Part shown: positions 1 to 9,285 of the stretch, one piece after another
Layout: the number at the start of each line of letters is the position of its first letter
How positions within the stretch are numbered: position 1 is the first letter of the stretch
Assembly: GCF_016616425.1 (NCBI RefSeq)
Contig: NZ_CP067101.1
Span: 186,001-250,000, forward strand
Direction: 5' to 3'
From: Bradyrhizobium diazoefficiens
GTDB lineage: Bacteria; Pseudomonadota; Alphaproteobacteria; Rhizobiales; Xanthobacteraceae
Length of the DNA stretch: 64,000 bases
The notes under the pieces: model-generated
Seen by the model: the letters and a program-made list of their open reading frames with translations, nothing else
The model's database searches: none
What the model was told of the DNA's origin: nothing
Made by a program: the position numbers and the translations under genes

Positions 1-950
1 CAATTGCGAAAAAGCACCGCTGCCGCACTGCCGGCGTCGATATCGGCGCGCAAATTCAGCCCAGGCAGTTCGTTGGTGAGCGCGGGATGGCGCTGGTGCA
101 CCGCCTTCTTCTCGAAGCGGACCAATTTCTCTTCCGTCACTGCGTCAAAATAGCTCACGGGCAGGCGCGGGTAATTCTCGCGCTCCCGCGCAAGGTAGCG
201 GCCGATATCGCGCAGATATTCGCGCTGGAGCGACAGCGCATCATATTCCGGGTGACCCTGGAAGAACACGAAGCGACTGGCATATTGGCGAATGAAAACG
301 TCGACGCCGGCCTTCTCCGAGCGGGTCAGCACCTGATAGCCGGCCTGCACGAGGTCGTTCTCCGCGATCTCGTTCAGGCGCGAATGCGAAACCTTGAGCG
401 GCGCCGGCGCGGCGTGCGTCAGCGAATCGCTCGTCACGGCGTCGCAATCGAAGATGCCGTGGCATTTGGCCGGCAGCCGTCGCCGTGCGATGCCGTCCAG
501 ATGCAGAACCGCCGCATGCGCTGCAAGGCACGACCAGATGGTCGAGCGCGTGTTGGCCTTGGCCCAGTCGATGAGCCCGGTGAGGTCGCGCCAGTAGGGC
601 TCCTGGCCGAGTTCGGGCGCGACGGGCTCCGCGCCTGTTACGATCAGCCCGTCGAATTTCCAACGCTCGAGATCGGAAAGATCGGAATATTCGCTTTCGA
701 CGTGCCACCTCGCTTCCGGCGAACGCTTCACACTGGGAAGCGAGAAGCAGTGGAAGCGGATGCGGCACGGACCTGCTGCGGCCTGCAGCAGCTTCATGAA
801 CTGCCGCTCGGTCGCCTTCAGCGCCGGATCCGGCATGTTGTTGACGAGCCCGATCGTGAGTTCGGCACCGTGATCTCGTGCGAGATCGCGCTCGGCCGGC
901 ACCAATGCCGGGCTCGAGATGACCTGATCCCTGTCGATCAAGATCGTCAT
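1..950 (-). CDS. metA: Homoserine O-acyltransferase (MetA family), 3' end beyond window
   Basis: Acylates homoserine, the entry step to methionine by direct sulfhydrylation. The frame is open from ATG at 950 to the window edge (316 codons seen), close to the usual family length of about 310, so little is missing. Family hallmarks are visible: VTGAEPV followed by a YW pair, the nucleophile Cys in IWSCLAAHAA, and the catalytic His/Glu in FQGHPEYD. The position that separates acetyl- from succinyl-CoA use in characterised MetA proteins (Glu or Gly) seems to be neither here, so the acyl donor is not called. It starts 12 nt after the stop of metY, so the two form an operon whose second step uses the product of this enzyme. 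Confidence 0.9.
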   Translation of the reverse strand, partial: MTILIDRDQVISSPALVPAERDLARDHGAELTIGLVNNMPDPALKATERQFMKLLQAAAGPCRIRFHCFSLPSVKRSPEARWHVESEYSDLSDLERWKFDGLIVTGAEPVAPELGQEPYWRDLTGLIDWAKANTRSTIWSCLAAHAAVLHLDGIARRRLPAKCHGIFDCDAVTSDSLTHAAPAPLKVSHSRLNEIAENDLVQAGYQVLTRSEKAGVDVFIRQYASRFVFFQGHPEYDALSLQREYLRDIGRYLARERENYPRLPVSYFDAVTEEKLVRFEKKAVHQRHPALTNELPGLNLRADIDAGSAAAVLFRN

Positions 951-962
951 TGGCGCCGCCGC

Positions 963-2264
963 CTACTCCGCGGCCTCAAGGCGCGTCGACCGGCAGGCCT
1001 TGTCCAGTGCCTGGTCGATATCCTCGATGATGTCGGAGACGTGCTCGATGCCGATCGAGAGGCGGATGGTTTCCGGCAGCACGCCGGCAACGCGCTGCTG
1101 CTCTGCCGACATCTGGCGGTGCGTGGTCGAGGCCGGATGGCAGGCCAGCGACTTGGCATCGCCGATATTGACGAGGCGCGTGATCAGCTTCAGCGCATCG
1201 TAGAAAGTCTTTCCGGCTTCCATCCCGCCCTTGATGCCGAAAGTGAACAGCGAGGAGGCGTTGCCGTCGAGATATTTTTGGACCAGCGTGTAATAGAGGC
1301 TATCGGGGAAACCCGTGTAGTTGATCCAGGCGACGCGCGGATCACCGCGCAAGAATTCGGCGACCTTGCGTGCATTCTCGACATGGCGCTCCATGCGCAA
1401 TGCGACAGTCTCGATGCCCTGGAGCAACAGGAAGGCGTTGAACGGCGACAGCACCGAGCCCATGGTGCGCTGATAGACGCTGCGCGCCCGCTCGATATAG
1501 GCGGTGCGGCCGAAGCGCTCGGCATAGACGAGGCCGTGATAGGACGCATCCGGCTTGTTGTAGGCTGGGAAGCGGTCGGCGTGCCTGGCCCAGGGAAAGT
1601 TTCCGGAATCGACAATGGCGCCACCCAGCGTGGTGCCGTGACCGCCCAGGAACTTGGTCAGCGAGTGCACGGCGATATCGGCGCCGTAGTCGAACGGCTT
1701 GAGCAGGATCGGGGTGGCCACCGTATTGTCGACGATCAGCGGCACACCATGCGCATGCGCGACCTTGGCCAGCGCCTCGATGTCGCAGACATTGCCGGCG
1801 GGGTTGCCGATCGTCTCAGCGAACACCGCGCGGGTGTTCTCGTCGATCAGCTTCTCGATCGCCTCCGGCTTGTCGCTCTCGGCGAAACGGCCGGTGATGC
1901 CCTGCCTCGGCAGGATGTGCGAGAGCAAGGTGTGCGTGGTGCCGTAAAGCTGCGGCACGGAAACGATGTTGCCGCCGTGATCGGCGACGTTGACGAAGGC
2001 GAAATGCAGCGCCGCCTGGCCGGTCGCGACCGCAAGCGCGCCGACGCCGCCTTCGAGCTCGGCGATACGCTTCTCCAGCACCGCGCTGGTCGGATTGGCG
2101 ATGCGGCTATAGCGAAAGCCCTCGGCTTCGAGATTGAAGAGCGCTGCGCCGTGATCGGCGCTGTCGAAGGCGTAGGCGGCTGTCTGGTAGATCGGCACGG
2201 CCACCGCATGCGTGGTTGCTTCGGGCTCGTAGCCGGCGTGAATAGCGATCGTCTCGTTGCGCAT
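963..2264 (-). CDS. metY: O-acetylhomoserine sulfhydrylase (Cys/Met metabolism PLP enzyme)
   Basis: A PLP-dependent enzyme of the Cys/Met metabolism family that replaces the acyl group of O-acylhomoserine with sulfide to give homocysteine. At 433 residues it fits MetY (about 430) better than MetZ (about 400). The PLP lysine lies in HSLTKFLGGHGT, and SRIANPTS and VPQLYGTTH are typical of the family. The start at 2264 is chosen because GGAGGT sits just upstream; a start 30 nt earlier has no such site. It is followed directly by metA. The 269 bp upstream hold GC-rich short inverted repeats, but the conserved SAM-II riboswitch blocks common in alphaproteobacterial met leaders were not seen. Confidence 0.93.
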   Translation of the reverse strand: MRNETIAIHAGYEPEATTHAVAVPIYQTAAYAFDSADHGAALFNLEAEGFRYSRIANPTSAVLEKRIAELEGGVGALAVATGQAALHFAFVNVADHGGNIVSVPQLYGTTHTLLSHILPRQGITGRFAESDKPEAIEKLIDENTRAVFAETIGNPAGNVCDIEALAKVAHAHGVPLIVDNTVATPILLKPFDYGADIAVHSLTKFLGGHGTTLGGAIVDSGNFPWARHADRFPAYNKPDASYHGLVYAERFGRTAYIERARSVYQRTMGSVLSPFNAFLLLQGIETVALRMERHVENARKVAEFLRGDPRVAWINYTGFPDSLYYTLVQKYLDGNASSLFTFGIKGGMEAGKTFYDALKLITRLVNIGDAKSLACHPASTTHRQMSAEQQRVAGVLPETIRLSIGIEHVSDIIEDIDQALDKACRSTRLEAAE

Positions 2265-2533
2265 CGTGCCACCTCCGCGTGGGGCGGGCCGCACTTATTG
2301 GCCTGTATGAGGCATGTGCGTTGTCCGCCACGCCCGTGTTAGAGGCGGGTGGTAAAGCGGACAATAATTCGCATAGAGATCGAGGAAGTAACCCTAACAC
2401 TTGTTGGCGAATTGGCCGAAATTCGAGTTAATCCCAATTAATGAAGTCCGACTTGCACGGCCGTGACGGTGCCAAGACTTCTCCCCTCGCGGGGGAAGGT
2501 GGCACCGCCAATGCGGCGATGACGAGCTTGGAC

Positions 2534-4096
2534 TTAAGCCATCCTCTCCCACAGTTGATGGGTGAGCACGCCGGCGCGCTTCTCGATTGCGGCCGCCGCG
2601 TCGAGTGCGAGATCCTCGCGATAGCGTCCGGCAATGAGCTGCACGCCGATCGGCTTGCCGTCGTGGAGGGCCACCGGCACCACCGCACCGGGCAGGCCCA
2701 GCACGTTGATCGCGGAGATGAAGCGGATCTCGCCCCAGAAAATCTCGCGCACGCGCTCGGGGCTGACCGTGTCCTCGCGCGGGCCCGGCGTCGGCTTCAC
2801 CGTGGTCGGCGCCAGCACGACCGGATAGTCCTCGAAGAACAACTGCCAGGCGCGGATGTGGCCGTTGCGCGCGGCGGTCGCCTGCATCCAGCCCTTGAGA
2901 TCGAGCACGTTGGCCTTGGCTTTCATGCCGCCCCAGGCCTTGTGAAAATCCTCCGAGGTGACCTTCAGCATGCCGGCTTCCTGCATCACCACTGTCTCGT
3001 TGGTGATGATGTCGCACCAGGTCTGCCAGACGCCGTCGATATCGGGCACCTCGACCTCGCTGACGCGGTAACCGGAACGCTCGAGATGGTCGGCGGCCTG
3101 GCGCAGCGCCGCCGCCACATGCGGATCGACCTTCATGTCGTCGGGGATCTTGGCCAGCGCCACCTTGATCGGCCCCTTCGGCCTCTCGCCGACCAGCGGC
3201 GCCGGCACCCACCAGGGATCGCGCGGATCGCGTTGGCTCATCACCTCGAACGCGAGGCGAACGTCGGCGACGTGGCGCGCGAGCGGCCCCTGCGCCGACA
3301 TCAGATGCGCCAGCATCGGCCGCTCGGCCGTTGCGCTGGCGTTGAACGCGGGGATGCGTCCCTGCGTCGGCTTGATGGTGGCGACACCGTTGCAATGCGC
3401 GGGCCAGCGCAGCGAGCCGCCGATGTCGTTGCCATGGGCGATGGTGCCGATGCCGGCGGCGACCGCCGAACCCGCACCGCCCGACGAGCCGCCGCAGGTG
3501 ATATCAGGATTCCAGGGATTGAGCGTCAACCCGTGCAGCGGATTGTCGGTGAAACCGCGAAAGGAGAATTCCGGCGTGTTGGTCAGCCCAATGACGACGG
3601 CGCCGGCCTTCTTCAGGTTGCGCACCACTGGCGCGTCCGACGGGGCGACCAGATCCTTGTTGGCCGGCACGCCGTTGAAATTCGGCCGGCCTTCATAATC
3701 GACGTTTTCCTTGATCGTGATCGGCACCCCGTGCAAAAGGCCGAGCGCACCGCCCCTGGCGCGCTGCTTGTCGGCCGCATGGGCGGCGGCAAGCGCCTCT
3801 TCCGAGAGATCAACGACGACCGCATTCAGCTTCGGATTGACCGCGCGCATCCGTTCAAGATGCGCTTCGACCGTCTCGACCGCGGAGATCGCCCCGGAGC
3901 GGATCGCGGCAGCGGTCTCCACCGCCGACCATTGCCAGGGTGGCCCGGACGGGCGGCGCGGCTTCGCCGATTTGCCGGCGGCGGCCTTTCTCGCCGGCTT
4001 TGCGGCCGCGCTGTTGCGGGCTGCCGTTTTCGCCGCAGTTCGCGTTGCCGCCTTCTTCGCAGCAGTCTTGCTCTTGGTCACCATCTTCTTCGCCAC
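2534..4096 (-). CDS. Amidase signature enzyme with Lys/Ala-rich N-terminal tail
   Basis: Amidase-signature hydrolase of 520 residues; the amide substrate is unknown. The Ser-cisSer-Lys triad is present: the Lys in PITIKENVDYEG and the Ser pair in CGGSSGGAGSAVAAG, followed by the GNDIGGSLRWPA block. The first 50 or so residues are almost only Lys, Ala, Arg, Thr and Pro, like histone-H1-type tails, and are not part of the amidase fold. The GTG start at 4096 has GGGAGGT at good spacing, so the tail is probably translated. It is downstream of a 566 bp gene-poor stretch and points toward metY. It could act on aryl amides, nicotinamide-like compounds or peptides; nothing in the neighbourhood decides. 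Confidence 0.9.
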   Translation of the reverse strand: MAKKMVTKSKTAAKKAATRTAAKTAARNSAAAKPARKAAAGKSAKPRRPSGPPWQWSAVETAAAIRSGAISAVETVEAHLERMRAVNPKLNAVVVDLSEEALAAAHAADKQRARGGALGLLHGVPITIKENVDYEGRPNFNGVPANKDLVAPSDAPVVRNLKKAGAVVIGLTNTPEFSFRGFTDNPLHGLTLNPWNPDITCGGSSGGAGSAVAAGIGTIAHGNDIGGSLRWPAHCNGVATIKPTQGRIPAFNASATAERPMLAHLMSAQGPLARHVADVRLAFEVMSQRDPRDPWWVPAPLVGERPKGPIKVALAKIPDDMKVDPHVAAALRQAADHLERSGYRVSEVEVPDIDGVWQTWCDIITNETVVMQEAGMLKVTSEDFHKAWGGMKAKANVLDLKGWMQATAARNGHIRAWQLFFEDYPVVLAPTTVKPTPGPREDTVSPERVREIFWGEIRFISAINVLGLPGAVVPVALHDGKPIGVQLIAGRYREDLALDAAAAIEKRAGVLTHQLWERMA

Positions 4097-4662
4097 GCCG
4101 CACCTCCCAAAATTGCGCGGCGGAGGTTAAGGACGGCTCGCGTCTATGTATAGGCGGTTTTGCATCGCGCTCTCCACATTGGGCGCGGACATCGAGTCCG
4201 GCGTCTCGCGCCGGTGCCGCACGCGACAACCCGGCGAACGCGAAGACATCCACGGCATCTATGTCGGCCATAGAGCGCCCCGCCCGCGCCTGCACGCGTT
4301 CATCGGCTTTCTTGGGGAGCGCAAGTGCGGATGAACGCCCCCGCGCTGACGCGGGCGGGGATGGAAAAGGGCGTGTGACGCAAATGGCGGAGAGAGTGTC
4401 AGTCAATCCCCATTGAGAGATCAGCGTTTTTGTTCTTCCTAAGCCAAAACCCACCATTCGAGCTACCACCGAACACCGGCGTTTCACGTCCGACCTTTTG
4501 ATCGAAACCGTCGTGGCACATCGAAGCGACCGGCCCGGCGGCGCGAAATTAATTGCTTCTGCATTGCGACATCGCTCCCTAGGATCGGTCTGCACTTGAC
4601 GAGTGCCACCGTCCGCACGAGCAGGGTCAAGGGTGTGATCCCGGAAAGAGGCGACTACGATC
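4097..4662. other. Gene-poor stretch between amidase and desaturase
   Basis: No convincing gene. It holds a GC-rich hairpin (about 4337-4360, two CG-rich arms around CTGA) and a 117 bp repeat ending in a tRNA-Ser 3'-end-like sequence (separate entry). Open frames across it are shadows of the flanking genes. The last 40 bp carry the ribosome-binding region of the desaturase gene. Confidence 0.6.
4379..4495 (-). repeat. Copy 1 of a 117 bp repeat with tRNA-Ser 3'-end
   Basis: Read on the minus strand, this stretch ends with the same bases as the 3' end of the intact tRNA-Ser at 61250, including the encoded CCA and about four bases beyond it. On the plus strand 20 bases (cgcaaatggcggagagagtg) are identical at both places. 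The rest aligns along its full length with the copy at 32937-33053, and in its core (gtgtcagtcaatcc) with 11165-11262. Best read as a relic of an insertion site or island end. Confidence 0.75.
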
Positions 4663-5622
4663 ATGAGCAATGCCATCACCGCCACCGGAGAGAAGCCGCT
4701 GACACCGGCCATGCTGCGCCAGTTGTCGATTCGGTGCAATTGCCGAGGTCTGGTCCATGCGGCCACCCACTACGGCGTCATCATCGTTGTCGGCGCACTG
4801 ATCTGGCTGGTCTCGTCGCGATACGGAATGGTGTGGGCGTTGCCGCTGGTCGTCGTCCAGGGTTACTTCGTCGCATTCCTGTTCATGGTGGTGCACGAGA
4901 CCGCCCACAAGACGGCGTTTCGCAGTCGCGCTCTTAACCTCGTCTTCGGTCATCTCTCCTCGTTCGCGGTCGGCTTGCCTTACGAATACTACTGCCTGTT
5001 CCACTGGGATCATCATCGCTATACGCAGGATCCAAAGAGGGACCCAGAATTGCTGTCGGTTCCGATCCCGACCTCGGACGCGCAACTGATGATCGCCTAC
5101 AGCGGCTTGCGGCAGGTTGCCTTCCGGGCGCGGCTGATGCTTCGCCATGCGTTGACCGGCAATGCTACGTCACCCTGGATTCCGGAAAGCAAGCGCCACG
5201 TTGTCGTGAGAGAAGCGCGCCTCTATCTGGCAGGCTATGTGGCGCTGCTGCTGGCATCGGTCGCGCTGCACACCTTGGTCCTATCTTGGGTCTGGGTCGT
5301 CCCCGTGATCGTCGGTCAATTGTTTCTGCGTCCGTATCTCCTTGCCGAACACACCGGTTGCGATCGTACGCGCAGCGCCTTCCAGAATACCCGCACCACC
5401 TATACCGCCAGGTTCGTGCGCTGGTTTGCATGGAACATGCCCTATCATGTCGAGCACCATGCCTATCCTTCGATTCCATTCCATGCGCTGCCGAAACTGA
5501 ACGGGATCGTCGCCGATCAGATCGTCTACCAGGGTCCGGGCTATATCGCGGTGACGCGGCAGACGTGGGCTTGGTTTCGCCGCGCGCGCAACGGCATCGA
5601 AGGCCCGATCGGTTCTGATTGA
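4663..5622 (+). CDS. Membrane fatty-acid desaturase family protein
   Basis: Di-iron membrane desaturase/hydroxylase of 319 residues. The three histidine boxes that hold the di-iron centre are visible: HETAHKTAF, HWDHHRYTQD and YHVEHHAYPS. Several hydrophobic segments surround them (about residues 35-80 and 175-215), so it is an inner-membrane protein with the His boxes on the cytoplasmic face. It stands alone between two gene-poor stretches. The substrate could be a fatty acyl chain, a carotenoid or a sphingoid-like lipid; the HVEHH form of box 3 is common to all of these, so it is left open. Confidence 0.88.
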   Translation: MSNAITATGEKPLTPAMLRQLSIRCNCRGLVHAATHYGVIIVVGALIWLVSSRYGMVWALPLVVVQGYFVAFLFMVVHETAHKTAFRSRALNLVFGHLSSFAVGLPYEYYCLFHWDHHRYTQDPKRDPELLSVPIPTSDAQLMIAYSGLRQVAFRARLMLRHALTGNATSPWIPESKRHVVVREARLYLAGYVALLLASVALHTLVLSWVWVVPVIVGQLFLRPYLLAEHTGCDRTRSAFQNTRTTYTARFVRWFAWNMPYHVEHHAYPSIPFHALPKLNGIVADQIVYQGPGYIAVTRQTWAWFRRARNGIEGPIGSD

Positions 5623-5856
5623 ATCGGGATCAGGCTTGATGAAAATCGGCAGCGTGCCGTTGCTGCAGCTACGGTACGCCCAAGGTGTGGGCAACATGAC
5701 GAATTTCTTGCCCCGGTCACAATCGGAAGCTGGCGCTGCTTGCGCAAAAACTGGGCAGCAGGGCCTTGTCGATTAATTGCTTCATGATCTTCCATCTTCA
5801 GACGATCCTATCGTCAAGGTCGATCACTCCGGTCGCCGGCATTACAGGGGTTTGGC

Positions 5857-6855
5857 ATGCGATCAACAATTGCTCTTCGCTCCGCCGTGTTCGTACTATC
5901 TGCGTCCTTCCTGTTTTCGCCGTGTGAGCGCGCGACAGCCGAGGAATTGCTGAAGGCGCGGCTCGCCCAGAATCTTGGGCCGATCTCGGGACTGGCGATT
6001 GTCGCCAATGCGAAGGGCATTTTCGCCAGGCAGGGGCTTGACATCTCGGTCTCCAATTTCACCAGCGGGAAGCAGTGCCTCGATACGGTGCTTGGGGGAG
6101 GGGCGGATATCGCGACAACCGCTGAGGCGCCGGTCACGGCCGCCGCGATGGCGCAACAGCCGATCGCCTTCGTGGCGGGGATGGAATATTCGGATCTCAA
6201 GACCATGACCGCAGCTTCTGCCGGGATCAAGACGAAGGCCGATCTGCGTGGAAAGCGAATCGCCTTTACGGCCGGAACCGGCAGTGAAGTTTACACGTCG
6301 GTTCTGTTGAAAGCGGCGGGCCTGACTTCGAAGGACGTGACGCTCGTCAACCTGCGCCCTCAGGAGATGCTCCCCGCCATGGCTGCTGGCAGCATCGACG
6401 CGTTCGATACCTGGGAGCCGCACGTCGCGAATGCGAAGAAGGCTCTGGGCGAAGGCGCGATCCCGCTTGATACCAAAGGTCTCTACTCGGAGACCTTCAA
6501 TATTGTCGTGACGCAGTCTTATCTCGCGGCCAACCCGGCCATCGTCGGCAAGTTCCTGGCGTCCCTCATCGAAGCCGAGGATTGGCTCAAGGCGAATCCG
6601 GGTGAAGCAATCGACGTCGTCGCCGCAGCGACCGGGATGAAACGCGACGAATTGGCCTCGATCTGGCCGGACTATGTCTACCATGTGCGCCTCGACGACA
6701 GGATTCTCGCGACACTGAAAACCCATGCCGCCTGGCGGCTCGAGACCGGCAATCATCCCCCTGGAGCGAGCATGCCCGATTTCTCGAAAGTCCTGGTGAC
6801 GGCACCGCTGAAGGCGCTCGATCCAGCTCGCGTCACGCTGGAGGCGCGCCCGTGA
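5857..6855 (+). CDS. ABC transporter substrate-binding protein (SsuA/NMT1 type)
   Basis: Periplasmic binding protein of the nitrate/sulfonate/taurine class, 332 residues. An N-terminal signal peptide ends near residue 28 (CERATAEE). The mature part shows the family pattern: an unknown ligand site followed by GKRIAFTAGTGSEVY and a domain-closing IDAFDTWEPHVANA. AGGGG precedes the ATG at 5857 with normal spacing. Its end overlaps the permease start by 4 bp, so binding protein, permease and ATPase are one operon. Ligands in this family range from sulfonates and nitrate to pyrimidine precursors; the nearby allophanate-hydrolase-like amidase makes a nitrogen compound plausible but unproven. Confidence 0.88.
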   Translation: MRSTIALRSAVFVLSASFLFSPCERATAEELLKARLAQNLGPISGLAIVANAKGIFARQGLDISVSNFTSGKQCLDTVLGGGADIATTAEAPVTAAAMAQQPIAFVAGMEYSDLKTMTAASAGIKTKADLRGKRIAFTAGTGSEVYTSVLLKAAGLTSKDVTLVNLRPQEMLPAMAAGSIDAFDTWEPHVANAKKALGEGAIPLDTKGLYSETFNIVVTQSYLAANPAIVGKFLASLIEAEDWLKANPGEAIDVVAAATGMKRDELASIWPDYVYHVRLDDRILATLKTHAAWRLETGNHPPGASMPDFSKVLVTAPLKALDPARVTLEARP

Positions 6856-7631
6856 GCGTCGGGGGATGCAGCCGTGCGAGCGCGACCGGACGGCTGAGCG
6901 TACTGGTCGCCGTCCTCTCGGTGCCCGCCTTCACAGGCGTATGGGAACTGGTGGCGCATTCCGGCTTTGTAAACGCCGTGCTGTTTCCGCCGCCATCGAC
7001 GGTCGCCGTCGCCATTCTCGAATGGATTCGCAGCGGACAGTTTTTCGGTGATCTGATGGCGAGCCTCTCGCGCGTGGCCGGGGGATTTGCGATCGGAGCC
7101 GCAGGCGGGATCGTGATCGGCGTCCTGACCGGCCAGTTCCGGCTGGTATCTAGCCTGCTTTCACCTTTGTTTCACATTCTCCGTCCAATTCCTCCCATCG
7201 CCTTCGTGCCGATCGTCATCCTTTGGTTTGGCCTCTCGGAGGCAGGCAAGCTCTTCCTGGTCGTTTGGGGCGTGTTCTTCACGGTCTGGCTAGCGACCCA
7301 CATCGGGGTGCAGAAGGTCGACCGCGGACTTATCCGCGCTGCCCAGATGCTCGGCACGCCGCAGCCGCAGATGCTGTGGGAGATCGTCCTTCTTGGCGCG
7401 CTGCCCTACATCACGGTCGGTCTTCGGACCGCGGTGAGCATCTCCTTCTATACGCTAGTCGCCGCCGAGTTGGCGGGAGCGTTCGCCGGCATCGTCTACC
7501 GTATCGAAATCGCGCAACAGAACATGCAAACGGGTCAGGTGATGGGCGGGTTGGCGGCTCTCGGGTTGCTTTCCTTCGTTGCCGACCGCTCCTTCGCGAC
7601 TCTTGCCGAACGTGCCGTGTGGTGGCGATGA
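6852..7631 (+). CDS. ABC transporter permease (SsuC/TauC type)
   Basis: Inner-membrane permease of 259 residues with about six hydrophobic segments and the cytoplasmic EAA-type loop near residues 150-180 (GLIRAAQMLGTPQPQM), which contacts the ATPase. It starts at a GTG overlapping the binding-protein stop and ends in an ATGA overlap with the ATPase start, so the three are translationally coupled. The sequence is closest in character to the aliphatic-sulfonate/taurine/nitrate permease group. Confidence 0.9.
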   Translation: MSVGGCSRASATGRLSVLVAVLSVPAFTGVWELVAHSGFVNAVLFPPPSTVAVAILEWIRSGQFFGDLMASLSRVAGGFAIGAAGGIVIGVLTGQFRLVSSLLSPLFHILRPIPPIAFVPIVILWFGLSEAGKLFLVVWGVFFTVWLATHIGVQKVDRGLIRAAQMLGTPQPQMLWEIVLLGALPYITVGLRTAVSISFYTLVAAELAGAFAGIVYRIEIAQQNMQTGQVMGGLAALGLLSFVADRSFATLAERAVWWR

Positions 7632-8494
7632 CCCCGAGCCTGCTTCGCCCAGACCAGCCGCTCAGGCTCGTGGATACGTACCCGCCGTCCGCCCCGGCAC
7701 GTCAGACGACCATCCGGGTTGAGGATTTGAGCATCGTCTTCGATGCGCCGAGCGGACAGGTCATCGCGGTCGATCGCGTATCCCTGGCGGTAGCCCAGGG
7801 AGAATTCGTCTCGATCGTCGGTCCATCCGGCTGCGGCAAATCCACGCTCCTGAATGCGATGGCCGGCCTCGAGCAGCCGTTCGAAGGCCAGGTGCTCGTG
7901 GCGGGCGAAGCAATGCGCGGGCCACGGCCCGAGATCGGGATGGTCTTCCAGCAGCCACATCTGTTTCCGTGGAAATCGGTGCGCCGGAACATCGCGCACG
8001 GGCCGCGCGCCCTCGGCAAGCCGAAAGCGGAGGCGCTGCGGATTGCCGACGACCTCATCGAGATGATCGGGCTGACCAGATTTGCGGCGGCATATCCGCA
8101 CACGCTATCTGGAGGCATGCAGCAGCGGGTTGCGATTGCCCGCGCCCTCGCCAATCAGCCGCGTGTCCTGTTGATGGACGAGCCTTTCGGAGCACTGGAT
8201 GCGCAGACCCGGGCGGTCATGCAGGACAATCTGCTCGAGCTCCGCGAGCGGATCAACGCAACAATCGTCTTCGTCACACACGACATCGATGAAGCGATCC
8301 TTCTCTCTGACCGTGTGCTGATCATGAGCGCGGGGCCTGGCCGTATCCTCAAGGATCTTCAGGTGAGCCTGCCGCGACCGCGCTCCAGCGCCATCGTTGC
8401 CGAGGCCGCCTATCTCGCCCTCAAGCGGGATTGCCTTGACCTGATCCGCTCGGAAGGCCGCAGAGCCTTCGAGCAAATGGAAATCAGCACGTAG
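7628..8494 (+). CDS. ABC transporter ATP-binding protein (SsuB/TauB type)
   Basis: ATPase of the importer, 288 residues. Visible motifs are Walker A GPSGCGKST, the signature LSGGMQQRVAIARAL, Walker B VLLMDEPFGALD and the switch histidine in FVTHDIDEA. The open frame extends 405 nt upstream inside the permease gene; the ATG at 7628 is chosen because it overlaps the permease stop by 4 bp and gives a family-typical N-terminus. It is followed after 65 bp by the Crp/Fnr gene. Confidence 0.92.
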   Translation: MTPSLLRPDQPLRLVDTYPPSAPARQTTIRVEDLSIVFDAPSGQVIAVDRVSLAVAQGEFVSIVGPSGCGKSTLLNAMAGLEQPFEGQVLVAGEAMRGPRPEIGMVFQQPHLFPWKSVRRNIAHGPRALGKPKAEALRIADDLIEMIGLTRFAAAYPHTLSGGMQQRVAIARALANQPRVLLMDEPFGALDAQTRAVMQDNLLELRERINATIVFVTHDIDEAILLSDRVLIMSAGPGRILKDLQVSLPRPRSSAIVAEAAYLALKRDCLDLIRSEGRRAFEQMEIST

Positions 8495-8559
8495 GCGCCT
8501 GACGACAGGTCTGGCATGGCTCTTGAATGGTTTCCTTGCGGCGGCAAGGGAGCGAGTAG

Positions 8560-9285
8560 ATGTCAGCGGCAAGTCTCAGGAATACGACCGGCATCATGCT
8601 GGCGGGATCGGACGCTGTGCTCGGATCGCTGCCCAGCTTGTTGGATCCGTTGTGTGAGGCTGACCGGCGTCGTATCCTCGCCATCGGCCGCGAGGAGGTC
8701 CTGCAGGCAGGTAAACATGTCTGGCGTCAGGGCGATCTGCAGAACGGCATTTATCTGATCGAAGAGGGGCGTATTCGCAGCTACTACGCGGCTCCTTCCG
8801 GACGCGAGGTGACGCTGGCCTACTGGTTCGCCGGTAATTTCGTCGGCGGCCCGGATCTGTTCGGTACTGGTGCCCACGTATGGTCTTCGGTTGCAGTGGA
8901 ACGGAGCCAGGTGACGTTCTTGCCCGGCCCAGCTCTGCGCGCGCTGGCGCTTCAATCGGCAAGTATCGCGGTCGCGCTGCTGGATGCGCTCGCCTTCAAG
9001 GCTCGGTGCTACTCGGCCATGGCGCAAATGCTGGGGACCCGCTCGGTGACCGAGCGGTTGCATCGTCTGTTGGTCTTCCTCTCGAAGATCTACGGCTCGC
9101 AGCAGGGCCGTGAAATCGTGATCGGGATCCCGTTCACGCATGGTGATCTCGCCAATCTGATCGGCTCAACCCGCCAATGGGTGACGGTGCAGCTTTCCCG
9201 GATGCAGGCAAGGGGCGTCATCCGTTATCACCGGGGCCTGATTGTGATCCTCAATCTGCGCGCTCTCGATCTCGAAGTCGTCTAG
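8560..9285 (+). CDS. Crp/Fnr family transcriptional regulator
   Basis: Cyclic-nucleotide-binding-like fold (about residues 25-140, with YLIEEGRIRSYY) followed by a winged helix-turn-helix (about 170-235, THGDLANLIGSTRQWV, in which the recognition helix lies). No cysteine cluster of the Fnr type is seen in the N-terminal part, so it is unlikely to be an Fe-S oxygen sensor. At 241 residues it is normal for the family. It lies directly behind the importer operon and may control it. Its TAG stop shares three bases with the stop of the convergent amidase (CTAG at 9282-9285). Confidence 0.88.
   Translation: MSAASLRNTTGIMLAGSDAVLGSLPSLLDPLCEADRRRILAIGREEVLQAGKHVWRQGDLQNGIYLIEEGRIRSYYAAPSGREVTLAYWFAGNFVGGPDLFGTGAHVWSSVAVERSQVTFLPGPALRALALQSASIAVALLDALAFKARCYSAMAQMLGTRSVTERLHRLLVFLSKIYGSQQGREIVIGIPFTHGDLANLIGSTRQWVTVQLSRMQARGVIRYHRGLIVILNLRALDLEVV

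Noticed and set aside
87..2342. 751-codon plus-strand open frame
   Set aside because: Lies opposite metA and metY, which have strong family motifs; high-GC shadow frame with no domain of its own.
2265..2533. SAM-II riboswitch in the metY leader
   Set aside because: Expected by context, but the conserved blocks (a GATTTA-like start, TTGCA and CTAAA-like runs) were not found.
2441..4153. 570-codon plus-strand open frame
   Set aside because: Exact antisense shadow of the amidase gene, His/Arg/Gly-rich composition typical of such shadows.
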